From an uncultured Clostridia bacterium (GTDB lineage: Bacteria; Bacillota; Clostridia; Oscillospirales; Acutalibacteraceae): a stretch of DNA of 61,366 nt. Location: NCBI GenBank assembly GCA_947364045.1, contig CANARN010000005.1, positions 1 through 61,366 on the forward strand, given 5' to 3'. The notes beneath the pieces were generated by a model, which saw only the letters and a program-made list of their open reading frames with translations, had not been told where the DNA came from and did not search any database. This document shows, one piece after another, positions 1 to 6,930 of this stretch. Position 1 is the stretch's first letter; each line of letters begins with the position of its first letter. The translations under genes were made by a program, and so were the position numbers.

Positions 1-27
1 GAGTTCAGACGTGTGCTCTTCCGATCT
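1..27 (+). other. Illumina TruSeq read-2 adapter remnant
   Basis: The first 27 bases begin GAGTTCAGACGTG and end CTCTTCCGATCT. This is the 3' part of the standard Illumina TruSeq read-2 adapter, recalled from general knowledge. Genomic sequence starts at base 28, where the coding frame of the first gene is still open. The contig end is therefore an untrimmed library artefact and not a biological junction. Confidence 0.96.
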
Positions 28-966
28 CTTTTTGAGTATTACACCGGCAAGCGAAGACGGGACAAGGGTTAAAACGGCAGATTTTACTGATTTGGCGCCG
101 TTTTCGGTTAATTCGCGAATAAGACGCTGCTCAAGCTTCTCATTTGAAAGAGCAGGCTTTAAATCAATATGCAGAACATACCGTCCGCTTTCCAAATTTC
201 TAAGATGGGCGCTGCCCGAAAGAACCATCGGTCCCGAAACGCCCACATGGGTTATTAGCATTTCGCCGAAATCGGTATATATAATTTTTGACTTAACGGT
301 GTCCTCAATTTTAAGGGCGACATTTTTCAGAGAAAGCCCTGCCGCCCTCTCACACCAGCCCTCAATACATTTAAGACCTACCAATGAGGGGCGAAGCGAA
401 GTAACGTTATGGCCTGTTTTTTCGGCAAATTTATATCCGTCGCCCGTAGACCCCGTAAGCGAATAAGAAAGTCCGCCGGTTGCAACGACTACTGCATCGG
501 CATAATATGAACTGCCGTTTTCGGCTGTAACTCCTACAGCCTTTCCGTTCTCTGTTATTATATCTTTAACAGCCGAGTTAATAATGTTAACTCCTGTTCT
601 GTCGACATATCTTTTAAGAGCGTCAACAACATCTGCCGCTTTGTCGCTTTCGGGAAAAACACGGTTTCCGCGCTCAACCTTTAACGGTACGCCCATATCC
701 TCAAAAAACGTCATTATATCGCAGGGCATAAATTTTCCGAATGCGCTGTAAAGAAATTTTCCGTTTTCGGTGATGTTTTCGAGCAATTCCGAAACAGTTG
801 TGCAGTAATTGGTTACATTGCACCTGCCCTTACCCGTTATCATCAGTTTTCTGCCGACACGGCTGTTTTTTTCAAAAAGAGTGACAACGTGTCCTCTCTC
901 GGCGCATTTTCCCGCGCACATAAGTCCTGCGGCGCCCGCGCCGATTACAATTACTTTTTTACTCAT
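28..966 (-). CDS. NAD(P)/FAD-dependent oxidoreductase, HI0933/BaiN family (3' end missing)
   Basis: The minus-strand frame is open without a stop from the ATG at 966 down to the adapter junction at 28, giving 313 codons of a family that usually has about 400 residues. The N-terminus reads MSKKVIVIGAGAAGLMCAG, a dinucleotide-binding GxGxxG fold. It is followed by GRCNVTN and by TGSTGDGY near residue 150, both signatures of the HI0933-like flavoprotein family. That family includes BaiN, proposed to act in gut bile-acid dehydroxylation, but most members have no proven substrate. The C-terminal quarter is lost to the contig end. The gene begins 9 bases after the RpiR regulator stops and is probably co-transcribed with it. 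Confidence 0.88.
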
Positions 967-975
967 ACTGACAAA

Positions 976-1830
976 TTACGTATCATAGACCTGATATTCG
1001 TCCCAGATACGCTCCAATTCATTAAAATTATTATACGCTTCCTCACGACGTGAAAACGTAACTGCCGCAACAAGCGCGTTTATAAGGCTGAGCGGCGCTA
1101 CGAGCGAATCCGCAACAGACACAATACTGCTTTTTGCTACAAGCAGAATATCAGCCAATTTGGCTATGGGCGACTCGTCCGAATCGGTGATAGCAATTAT
1201 TTTTGCGCCTCTGTCGCCGACAAAACGGAGAGTGTTGATTGTTCTGTTGGAATAGCGCGGAAAGCTGAGAGCGACGCATATATCGTCCTCTCCTATTCTG
1301 AACATCTGCTCAAACATTTCTCCCTCGCTTGCCGCCTCAACCAAAACAACATTTTCAAATACGGGATTCAAATAGAAATACATAAAGCTGGCAAGAGCAG
1401 CTGAGCTTCTTACTCCTAAAATATAAATTCTTTTTGCGCTGTTAATTGCGCGGACCGCCTCATTAAATCCGTCCTGAGAAACAGTTTCGATAGTGTCACG
1501 AATAAGCCCGATGTCTGCATTCATCAGCTTTATTACCGCATTTTCGTCAGCAACCAAGCTGTCCGAAACCTCCATTCGCTGAACTGAGGTAAGCTTTGAT
1601 TTCAGCTTCCTTTGAAGTTCCTTTTGAAGCTCGGGATAGCCGTTAAACCCAACAATATTTGCAAACCTGACAACAGTCGATTCACTGACTCCGACCTTTT
1701 CTCCCAGCTTTGAAGCTGTCATAAAGGCCGCTTTATCATAATTCTCCGCAATATATTCAAAAAGCTTTTTATGTCCCTTAGACAATTTTAGCTTTGAAAC
1801 GTCGGTTTTGGCAAAAGCAAATTCTTTCAA
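976..1830 (-). CDS. MurR/RpiR family transcriptional regulator
   Basis: This 284-residue protein has an N-terminal helix-turn-helix of the RpiR type (about residues 15-80, including SESTVVRFANIVGFNGYPEL) and a C-terminal SIS phosphosugar-binding domain (about 125-255, including YILGVRSSAALASF). Such regulators sense phosphosugars and control sugar or amino-sugar genes. The start codon is TTG at 1830; the nearby ATG is followed at once by a stop in its own frame. A GGAG lies 8 bases upstream of the TTG. The gene has its own sigma-A-like promoter with a 15-bp dyad in the spacer, which suggests autoregulation. The flavoprotein gene follows directly. The inducer is not evident. Confidence 0.9.
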   Translation of the reverse strand: MKEFAFAKTDVSKLKLSKGHKKLFEYIAENYDKAAFMTASKLGEKVGVSESTVVRFANIVGFNGYPELQKELQRKLKSKLTSVQRMEVSDSLVADENAVIKLMNADIGLIRDTIETVSQDGFNEAVRAINSAKRIYILGVRSSAALASFMYFYLNPVFENVVLVEAASEGEMFEQMFRIGEDDICVALSFPRYSNRTINTLRFVGDRGAKIIAITDSDESPIAKLADILLVAKSSIVSVADSLVAPLSLINALVAAVTFSRREEAYNNFNELERIWDEYQVYDT

Positions 1831-1859
1831 AAAAACATCTCCGTAAAAATACTGCTACT

Positions 1860-1888
1860 ATAATATAATTTTTACCGTAAAAAATCAA
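1860..1888 (-). promoter_or_regulatory. Sigma-A-like promoter of the rpiR-type gene
   Basis: On the minus strand the -35 TTGATT (1888-1883) is separated by exactly 17 bp from the -10 TATTAT (1865-1860), about 30 bp upstream of the TTG start. The spacer carries the dyad listed separately. Confidence 0.7.
1869..1883. promoter_or_regulatory. Candidate operator, perfect 15-bp dyad
   Basis: TTTTTACCGTAAAAA is a perfect inverted repeat with 7-bp arms around one central base. It fills the spacer of the rpiR promoter. A further half-site TTTTTACGG lies just ahead of the start codon. The position is typical for an autoregulatory operator; the identity of the binding protein is inference. Confidence 0.5.
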
Positions 1889-1890
1889 GT

Positions 1891-1912
1891 ATTTGCAAGA
1901 AATCCTGCAAAT
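1891..1912 (-). terminator. Weak hairpin after tmcAL
   Basis: ATTTGCA (1891-1897) pairs with TGCAAAT (1906-1912) directly after the tmcAL stop. On the minus strand ACTTGATTTTTT follows. The stem is short and AT-rich, so termination may be partial. The hairpin abuts the -35 of the next promoter. Confidence 0.35.
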
Positions 1913-3103
1913 TTATTCAACAACTACGGGACTGTCCGTCATTTCCGTGCCGCAGTTTCTGATTTTCGGCAGTGTCAGGTTATAAATATCGGTTGACGTA
2001 CATTCAAGCTTATAACTTTGGCTTGCGACATAACCTAAATTTGAAATATCGCTGAGCCTTACAGCAATGGGAAGTGTTGCTGTTTTTACGGCATCATGCA
2101 AAAGACGTCTGCCGTTTTCTGAAAAGCCTAAAATATGAATATACGGCATACCGCATGCAATATGCGGTTTTTTTATCCCTAAAAATGCACAAAGAACTAT
2201 TCTGCGGATACGTGCGTGAGTATAACGTTTTGTCTTTGCCACGTCAAATACCTCTGAAAGTGTATTTGCATTGCGGACAGACGCAAGTATTCGATTTTCA
2301 ATACCCTCGGAAACATCGGGAACACCGATAAAATCTTTCGCTGTAGCTTTACGCAAAAATGCAAGAATCGGCATTTCGAGTTTACTGTAATCTGACGGTG
2401 CTTTCCCCTCTTCTGAGGCTTTTTTCAAAACCGCAAATGCTTTGTCGGGCATAAACTCACGGTAATCCTCTCCGTTCCTCATCTTTTCACGGATAAGCAT
2501 AGCTGAGGCAAAGGCTCCGTCGGACTTTTTACTGTTATGGGATATGCTCTTTCGGGAAACAGCCTGAGGTTTGATTTTTGAGCGTAATAGATTCAGTGCG
2601 GAAATGTACTCTACTCCGAGAATGTCATTGGGATTTTGCAATAAATCGGCAATTTCATCTCCGAATACTTTTCTGACAGCGTTTTCACGGGCGGCGGCAA
2701 AGGTTATGCCTGTTTGCATAAGGCTGTTAATTTCGTTTTGAACATTACTGTCATTTAAAGCTTTGGCAGCTTTTTTTAAGCTTTCTGTGTCGCCGCACTC
2801 ACTGCCGAAAGCGATTGTGTCAATACACCCCAAAGAATCAAGCAGCTTTACTCCGCCTCTCGCAAAGGTTTGAGCGCCCGAAACAGAAAAAGCAACCGGA
2901 AGCTCAATAAGTAAATCAGCGCCGCAGGAAAGAGCGGCTTTTGCTCTTATGCGTTTATCGGCAACAGCGCTTTCGCCTCTCTGAACAAAGTTTCCGCTCA
3001 TTACGCAAACTACAGTATCGCCGTCTTTTTTTACCGAATCAATTAAATATTTATGTCCGTTGTGAAAGGGGTTAAATTCACAAATAATACCGATTACGCT
3101 CAT
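1913..3103 (-). CDS. tmcAL: tRNA(Met) cytidine acetate ligase
   Basis: TmcAL (formerly YlbM, DUF795) makes N4-acetylcytidine at the wobble position of elongator tRNA-Met using acetate and ATP. The 396-residue protein opens with SVIGIICEFNPFHNGHKYLI, which holds the HxGH nucleotidyltransferase motif of this family, and then PSVxGNFVQRGE-type residues (VMSGNFVQRGESA, about residues 34-46). The length matches the family. The start overlaps the stop of the upstream DNA glycosylase gene by 4 bases (ATGA), so the two are translationally coupled. The acetate substrate fits an acetate-producing organism with ackA next door, but that link is only contextual. Confidence 0.93.
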   Translation of the reverse strand: MSVIGIICEFNPFHNGHKYLIDSVKKDGDTVVCVMSGNFVQRGESAVADKRIRAKAALSCGADLLIELPVAFSVSGAQTFARGGVKLLDSLGCIDTIAFGSECGDTESLKKAAKALNDSNVQNEINSLMQTGITFAAARENAVRKVFGDEIADLLQNPNDILGVEYISALNLLRSKIKPQAVSRKSISHNSKKSDGAFASAMLIREKMRNGEDYREFMPDKAFAVLKKASEEGKAPSDYSKLEMPILAFLRKATAKDFIGVPDVSEGIENRILASVRNANTLSEVFDVAKTKRYTHARIRRIVLCAFLGIKKPHIACGMPYIHILGFSENGRRLLHDAVKTATLPIAVRLSDISNLGYVASQSYKLECTSTDIYNLTLPKIRNCGTEMTDSPVVVE

Positions 3104-3600
3104 TTTTCTAAATCCTCTTTAATTATTTCCCAAGCCTTTACAAGTTTTTCTTTACTGAAAGCCGCATTTGCGGGACTCGTTGACGGCAACGCCGTTATTT
3201 CCCTGCCCGTTTGATTTAATAAATATTTATTATACAGCTTTTCGGCTGTTTTGCCGTTTGCATAAATAGTTTTAATATCCGCATTTTCAAGTATTATGCC
3301 TATATCATTCGGCTCAACATTTTTTATTGATGTGTCGGCCGAATTTGATATTTCACAGGAGCCTACTACGTCCCAAATTGCTATTTTATTTTCAATAAGC
3401 ATTCGCATCTTTTCAGGGATTGATTTCGGCGTTTCCGTTCCCAGTATTTCAGCTAAAACAGACCAAAATCTGTTTTGCGGATGACCGTAATAAAAGTTAT
3501 TTTCCCGTGATTTTACAGACGGAAATGTACCCAAAATTAAAATTTTTGAATTGCTGTCAAAAATCGGTTCAAATGTATGCGACTGAAATTCACGTTCCAT
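3100..3600 (-). CDS. DNA-deoxyinosine (hypoxanthine) glycosylase, UDG superfamily
   Basis: The 166-residue protein has ILILGTFPSVKSRE followed by FYYGHPQNRFW, the diagnostic N-terminal motif of the hypoxanthine-DNA glycosylase branch of the uracil-DNA glycosylase superfamily. It should excise hypoxanthine, from deaminated adenine, out of DNA. The later LPSTSPANA (about residues 138-146) corresponds to the second UDG motif. A strong ribosome site, GGGGGAG, lies 7 bases before the ATG at 3600. It overlaps tmcAL by 4 bases in an ATGA arrangement. Confidence 0.88.
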   Translation of the reverse strand: MEREFQSHTFEPIFDSNSKILILGTFPSVKSRENNFYYGHPQNRFWSVLAEILGTETPKSIPEKMRMLIENKIAIWDVVGSCEISNSADTSIKNVEPNDIGIILENADIKTIYANGKTAEKLYNKYLLNQTGREITALPSTSPANAAFSKEKLVKAWEIIKEDLEK

Positions 3601-3624
3601 TACTGCTCTCCCCCAAAAATGCGT

Positions 3625-3691
3625 TTAAGTTGCGGTTTCAGAGAAATGAGGGTATTTTAAACCATATCGGGTCCGACTTTCCTCAACTTAA
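3625..3691. repeat. Small inverted-repeat element related to the 50.7-kb MITE end
   Basis: TTAAGTTG (3625-3632) and CAACTTAA (3684-3691) form an inverted repeat, with GG continuing both arms. The complement of 3662-3690 matches the terminal repeat at the right end of the MITE-like element (50908-50936) at 22 of 29 positions without gaps, including AGTCG and CCCGATATG. I read it as a shrunken or decayed member of the same family, flanked by TA as expected. It lies between the glycosylase gene and the ackA promoter. Confidence 0.45.
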
Positions 3692-3694
3692 TAC

Positions 3695-3723
3695 TTGAAA
3701 ATCTCTGATATTAAGTATATAAT
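3695..3723 (+). promoter_or_regulatory. Sigma-A promoter of ackA
   Basis: TTGAAA (3695-3700), a 17-bp spacer and TATAAT (3718-3723), with transcription expected near 3730. The ribosome site GGAGG is at 3756-3760, 6 bases before the ATG. Confidence 0.82.
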
Positions 3724-3766
3724 ATTATCGTTTAAATTTCAATACATATAAAATCGGAGGATAATT

Positions 3767-4969
3767 ATGAAAATACTCGTTATTAACGCAGGCAGTTCAT
3801 CGCTTAAATATCAGTTAATTGATATGGAAAACGAAAATTTGCTTGCAAAGGGAATCTGCGAGCAAATCGGCGACGCTAACGCCACATTCACGCACAAGGT
3901 ACCCGCTTCACCCGAAAAAACAATTAAAAGCAGACCTCACCTTATGGCTGACCACGGAGAAGCTATTCAGTTAGTTCTTGACACGCTTGTAAGCGAAGAA
4001 AACGGCGTTATTAAATCAATGGATGAAATCGGAGCAGTAGGTCACAGAGTTCTTCACGGCGCTGAAAAGTTCTCTTCTTCCGTTCTTGTAACAGAAGAAA
4101 TGAAGGAAGCTGTTAAAGAGTGCTTTAAATTCGGTCCTCTTCACAATCCGGCAAACCTTAAGGGTATCGAGGCATGCGAAAAGATTATGGACGTGCCTCA
4201 GGTTGCTGTTTTTGACACAGGCTTCCACCAGACAATGCCCGACTTCGCATATATGTATGCTCTCCCCTATGAGTTCTACGAAAAAGACGGTATTAGAAAA
4301 TACGGCTTCCACGGCACATCTCACAGATATGTTGCAGGAAGATGCATAGAACTTCTCGGCGGAAAGGCAGAAGGCACTAAAATTGTTACCTGCCACCTTG
4401 GAAACGGTTCTTCAATTTCTGCTGTAAAAGACGGCAAATGCTTTGACACAACAATGGGTCTTACTCCTCTTGAGGGAATTATTATGGGTACGCGCTGCGG
4501 CTCAATTGACCCTGCAATTATCCCTGTTATTATGAAATCGCATAATCTTACGCCGGACGAAATGGACACTCTTATGAACAAAAAGAGCGGTATGCTCGGC
4601 ATTGCAGGCACAAGCGACAACAGAACTATTGAGCAAAGAGCAAAAGACGGCGATGAAAGAGCTAAGCTTGTTGAGTCAATGCTCTGCCATCAGCTTACAA
4701 AGTATATCGGCGGTTTTGCGGCTGCAATGGGCGGTGTTGACGCTGTTGTATTCACAGGCGGTATAGGTGAAAACAATCCTCAGTACAGAACAAGAGTTGC
4801 TGAAAACATTAAATTCCTCGGCACTGACATCGACGAAGAAAAGAACCACATCAGAGGCGAAGAGGTTGAAATTTCAGTTCCCGGCTCAAAGGTTCGTATG
4901 TTTGTTATTCCCACAAACGAAGAGCTTGTTATTGCAAGGGATACAATGGAAATTGTAAATTCTCTTTAA
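3767..4969 (+). CDS. ackA: Acetate kinase
   Basis: AckA converts acetyl phosphate and ADP to acetate and ATP, the energy-yielding last step of acetate fermentation. At 400 residues it has normal length. It carries the N-terminal phosphate loop LVINAGSSSLKYQL, the active-site arginine segment GHRVLHG, DTGFHQTMP (about residues 148-156), the second signature YGFHGTSHRYV and the ATP-site GGIGEN near residue 330. It is monocistronic here, with its own near-consensus promoter, an ideal ribosome site and a strong terminator. No phosphotransacetylase gene is present in the window, so acetyl phosphate must be made by a gene elsewhere. Confidence 0.97.
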   Translation: MKILVINAGSSSLKYQLIDMENENLLAKGICEQIGDANATFTHKVPASPEKTIKSRPHLMADHGEAIQLVLDTLVSEENGVIKSMDEIGAVGHRVLHGAEKFSSSVLVTEEMKEAVKECFKFGPLHNPANLKGIEACEKIMDVPQVAVFDTGFHQTMPDFAYMYALPYEFYEKDGIRKYGFHGTSHRYVAGRCIELLGGKAEGTKIVTCHLGNGSSISAVKDGKCFDTTMGLTPLEGIIMGTRCGSIDPAIIPVIMKSHNLTPDEMDTLMNKKSGMLGIAGTSDNRTIEQRAKDGDERAKLVESMLCHQLTKYIGGFAAAMGGVDAVVFTGGIGENNPQYRTRVAENIKFLGTDIDEEKNHIRGEEVEISVPGSKVRMFVIPTNEELVIARDTMEIVNSL

Positions 4970-4998
4970 TATTTAAAACGAAATACGGAAATACATCT

Positions 4999-5038
4999 AA
5001 AAGCTCCGGCAGTACATTCAGAAACTGTCGGAGCTTTT
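4999..5038 (+). terminator. Bidirectional terminator overlapping the GNAT 3' end
   Basis: AAAAGCTCCGGCAGT (4999-5013) pairs with ACTGTCGGAGCTTTT (5024-5038) as a 15-bp stem with one wobble and a 10-base loop, followed by T-rich sequence. It terminates ackA, and by symmetry the convergent GNAT gene. The right arm encodes the last codons of the GNAT protein. Confidence 0.88.
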
Positions 5039-5458
5039 TATGTCTTTCATAAATCTGATTTGCTGTTTTTCGTTATCATATCCTAAACAGCGATAAAAGG
5101 AATGGGCGATTTTTCGTGTACTGCCTGAATTCAGCCTTATTTTATTAATTCCTTTTTGTCTAGCCCACTCCTCTGCCGATTTCATAAGCTCACTTCCAAA
5201 GCCTTTCCTGCGGTATTTAGTTGACACTGCCAAGCCCTGAATATTAACAAGTGATTCAAAATAGAGAGTATTATAAATTTCACAGTGAACAAAGCCGACT
5301 GCCTTTTCATCACAAACTGCAACAAAAACAGCTTCGCGGTTGCCGTCAAGGTTTTCTATTCTGCTTTTCACAAGCATTTCGTCTGAATCATAGCCCAAAT
5401 CGTTTTTACAAATCCTTGCTATGTCTTTGTAATCAGAGCTTTTAACATTTCTAATCAT
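5018..5458 (-). CDS. GNAT family N-acetyltransferase
   Basis: A 146-residue single-domain acetyltransferase. The acetyl-CoA pyrophosphate loop is visible as RRKGFGSELM (about residues 92-101), with the preceding beta-strand IQGLAVSTKYR. The substrate cannot be inferred; GNAT proteins acetylate protein N-termini, antibiotics, polyamines and amino acids. The last codons and the stop lie inside the shared terminator hairpin with ackA. The folA terminator lies just upstream, so the gene may be read by leaky transcription from the thyA-folA operon or have its own weak promoter. Confidence 0.85.
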   Translation of the reverse strand: MIRNVKSSDYKDIARICKNDLGYDSDEMLVKSRIENLDGNREAVFVAVCDEKAVGFVHCEIYNTLYFESLVNIQGLAVSTKYRRKGFGSELMKSAEEWARQKGINKIRLNSGSTRKIAHSFYRCLGYDNEKQQIRFMKDIKSSDSF

Positions 5459-5484
5459 TGTTTATATTCCTTATTAAACAAAAT

Positions 5485-5508
5485 CAGGGCAGAAAAAAAT
5501 CCGCCCTG
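5485..5508 (-). terminator. Terminator-like hairpin after folA
   Basis: CAGGGCAG (5485-5492) pairs with CCGCCCTG (5501-5508) as an 8-bp stem with one wobble and an 8-base T-rich loop when read on the minus strand. The trailing ATTTTG is a weak T tract, so read-through into the GNAT gene is possible. Confidence 0.6.
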
Positions 5509-5515
5509 CTGCATA

Positions 5516-5992
5516 TTATTTTTTCGTATAAAGTATATGAGAAAAATGTATTCCATCGACGGTGAAATCAGTCAGTTTTTCCGCTGTATAAAGTAATTTG
5601 TCAAATTCGGGGAAAAACGTGTCTGCTTCGTAACACTCGCTGTCTATTTCGGTTAAATAGAGCTTATCGGCAACAGACAGAAACTCAGCGTAAATTTTAC
5701 CGCCGCCTATAATAAATACATTATCGTTTTTCGCTTTTTTCAAGGCTTCCCGAATGCCAGTCGCAACCTCTGCGCCGTCCGCAGCATAATCAGCATTTGA
5801 TGTAATAACAATATTCTGCCTGTTAGGGAGCGCGTGCGGCAGTGACTCAAAGGTTTTTCTGCCCATAATTACGGTGTTGCCCGTTGTAGTTTCACGGAAA
5901 AACTTCATATCCTCTTTAAAGTGCCATATTAAATCGTTATTTTTTCCAAGCTCTCGGTTTTTCCCGACAGCGGCTATCATTGAAACTGTCAT
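5516..5992 (-). CDS. folA: Dihydrofolate reductase
   Basis: DHFR reduces dihydrofolate to tetrahydrofolate with NADPH. The 158-residue protein shows the N-terminal strand SMIAAVGKNRELGKNNDLIW, with the Met20-type loop and the WHFKEDMKFF helix carrying the acidic substrate-binding residue. It also has the NADPH-binding GRKTFESLP and the C-terminal FIIGGGKIYAEFL. It starts 11 bases after thyA stops. The pairing is functional: thymidylate synthase oxidises methylene-tetrahydrofolate to dihydrofolate, which this enzyme recycles. Confidence 0.96.
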   Translation of the reverse strand: MTVSMIAAVGKNRELGKNNDLIWHFKEDMKFFRETTTGNTVIMGRKTFESLPHALPNRQNIVITSNADYAADGAEVATGIREALKKAKNDNVFIIGGGKIYAEFLSVADKLYLTEIDSECYEADTFFPEFDKLLYTAEKLTDFTVDGIHFSHILYTKK

Positions 5993-6003
5993 ATTTTACT
6001 CCG

Positions 6004-6906
6004 TTACTGCGCAATAGGGAAAGAAATTTTACCCATATGCTTATAGTCAATAAGCTTTATATCCTTACAATCCTTTGAATTGTCGAATTTAAAGAAATCG
6101 TCAATTTCAGGATTAAGCCAAAGCTTAGGCGCAGGAATATCTTCATTTTCATCCTGACGTTTAATCTGTTCTTTTATTCCATCAACCTGATTTACGTAAA
6201 TGTGAGCGTCCTTTATGCTCCAGTCAAGAGTTCCGGGCTTTAATCCGCTTGTCTTTGCCAGCATGCAGAGAAGCGCCGCATACTGCGTTACATTAAAAGG
6301 AAGTCCTAAAGGCACATCGCAGGAACGTTGATGAACCCAAGCGTTAAGTTTACCGTCAGTTACATCCCACTCGCTTGACCAAACGCATGACGGAAGAACG
6401 GCGGTGTCAAGGTAATCGTTCTGCCAAAGCGTCATTATCATTCGTCTGTCCTCAGGGTGATTTTTAATTTTATCAATTAAATTCTGAGTCATTTGAAATT
6501 TATTTACTATATATCCGTAGGCAGTGCCAATGGTGTGGGCATATTCCTTGCCGAAGTTCTTATGTACCTCGGTTTTTACAAGGTTTCCGTTTTTATCAGG
6601 CATCATTTGAACGGCATTCCACATACCGTTTTCATCTATTTCCCATTCGTTCCAAATGTTTACGTTTCGCTCCTGAAGCCAGCGCACGTCATTTGATTGC
6701 GCCTGATAAATCCACAGCATTTCGAGAACAGCCTGACGGATAAACAACTGCTTTGTTGTTAAAACGGGAAATTCCTCAGACAAGTCGAAGTGAAAATGAT
6801 GCGACGGAATTTTTATTGTATTTATTCCTGTCCTGTTTTCAACCTCTGTCCCCTCTGACAGAATTTTCCTGCATAAATCAAGATAATCTTTATCCCACTT
6901 TGACAT
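6004..6906 (-). CDS. thyA: Thymidylate synthase (ThyA type)
   Basis: ThyA methylates dUMP to dTMP using methylene-tetrahydrofolate. The 300-residue sequence contains the phosphate-binding arginine region (GTEVENRTGINT), the catalytic cysteine in LPSCVWSSEWDV with the RRMIMTLWQND segment before it, the dUMP-binding QRSCDVPLGLPFNVTQYA, and a C-terminal DYKHMGKISFPIAQ close to the family consensus. It is upstream of folA in the same operon and 24 bases downstream of the Na/Pi transporter gene. Confidence 0.96.
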   Translation of the reverse strand: MSKWDKDYLDLCRKILSEGTEVENRTGINTIKIPSHHFHFDLSEEFPVLTTKQLFIRQAVLEMLWIYQAQSNDVRWLQERNVNIWNEWEIDENGMWNAVQMMPDKNGNLVKTEVHKNFGKEYAHTIGTAYGYIVNKFQMTQNLIDKIKNHPEDRRMIMTLWQNDYLDTAVLPSCVWSSEWDVTDGKLNAWVHQRSCDVPLGLPFNVTQYAALLCMLAKTSGLKPGTLDWSIKDAHIYVNQVDGIKEQIKRQDENEDIPAPKLWLNPEIDDFFKFDNSKDCKDIKLIDYKHMGKISFPIAQ

Positions 6907-6930
6907 AATACCACCTAAAATCTTTTTAAT

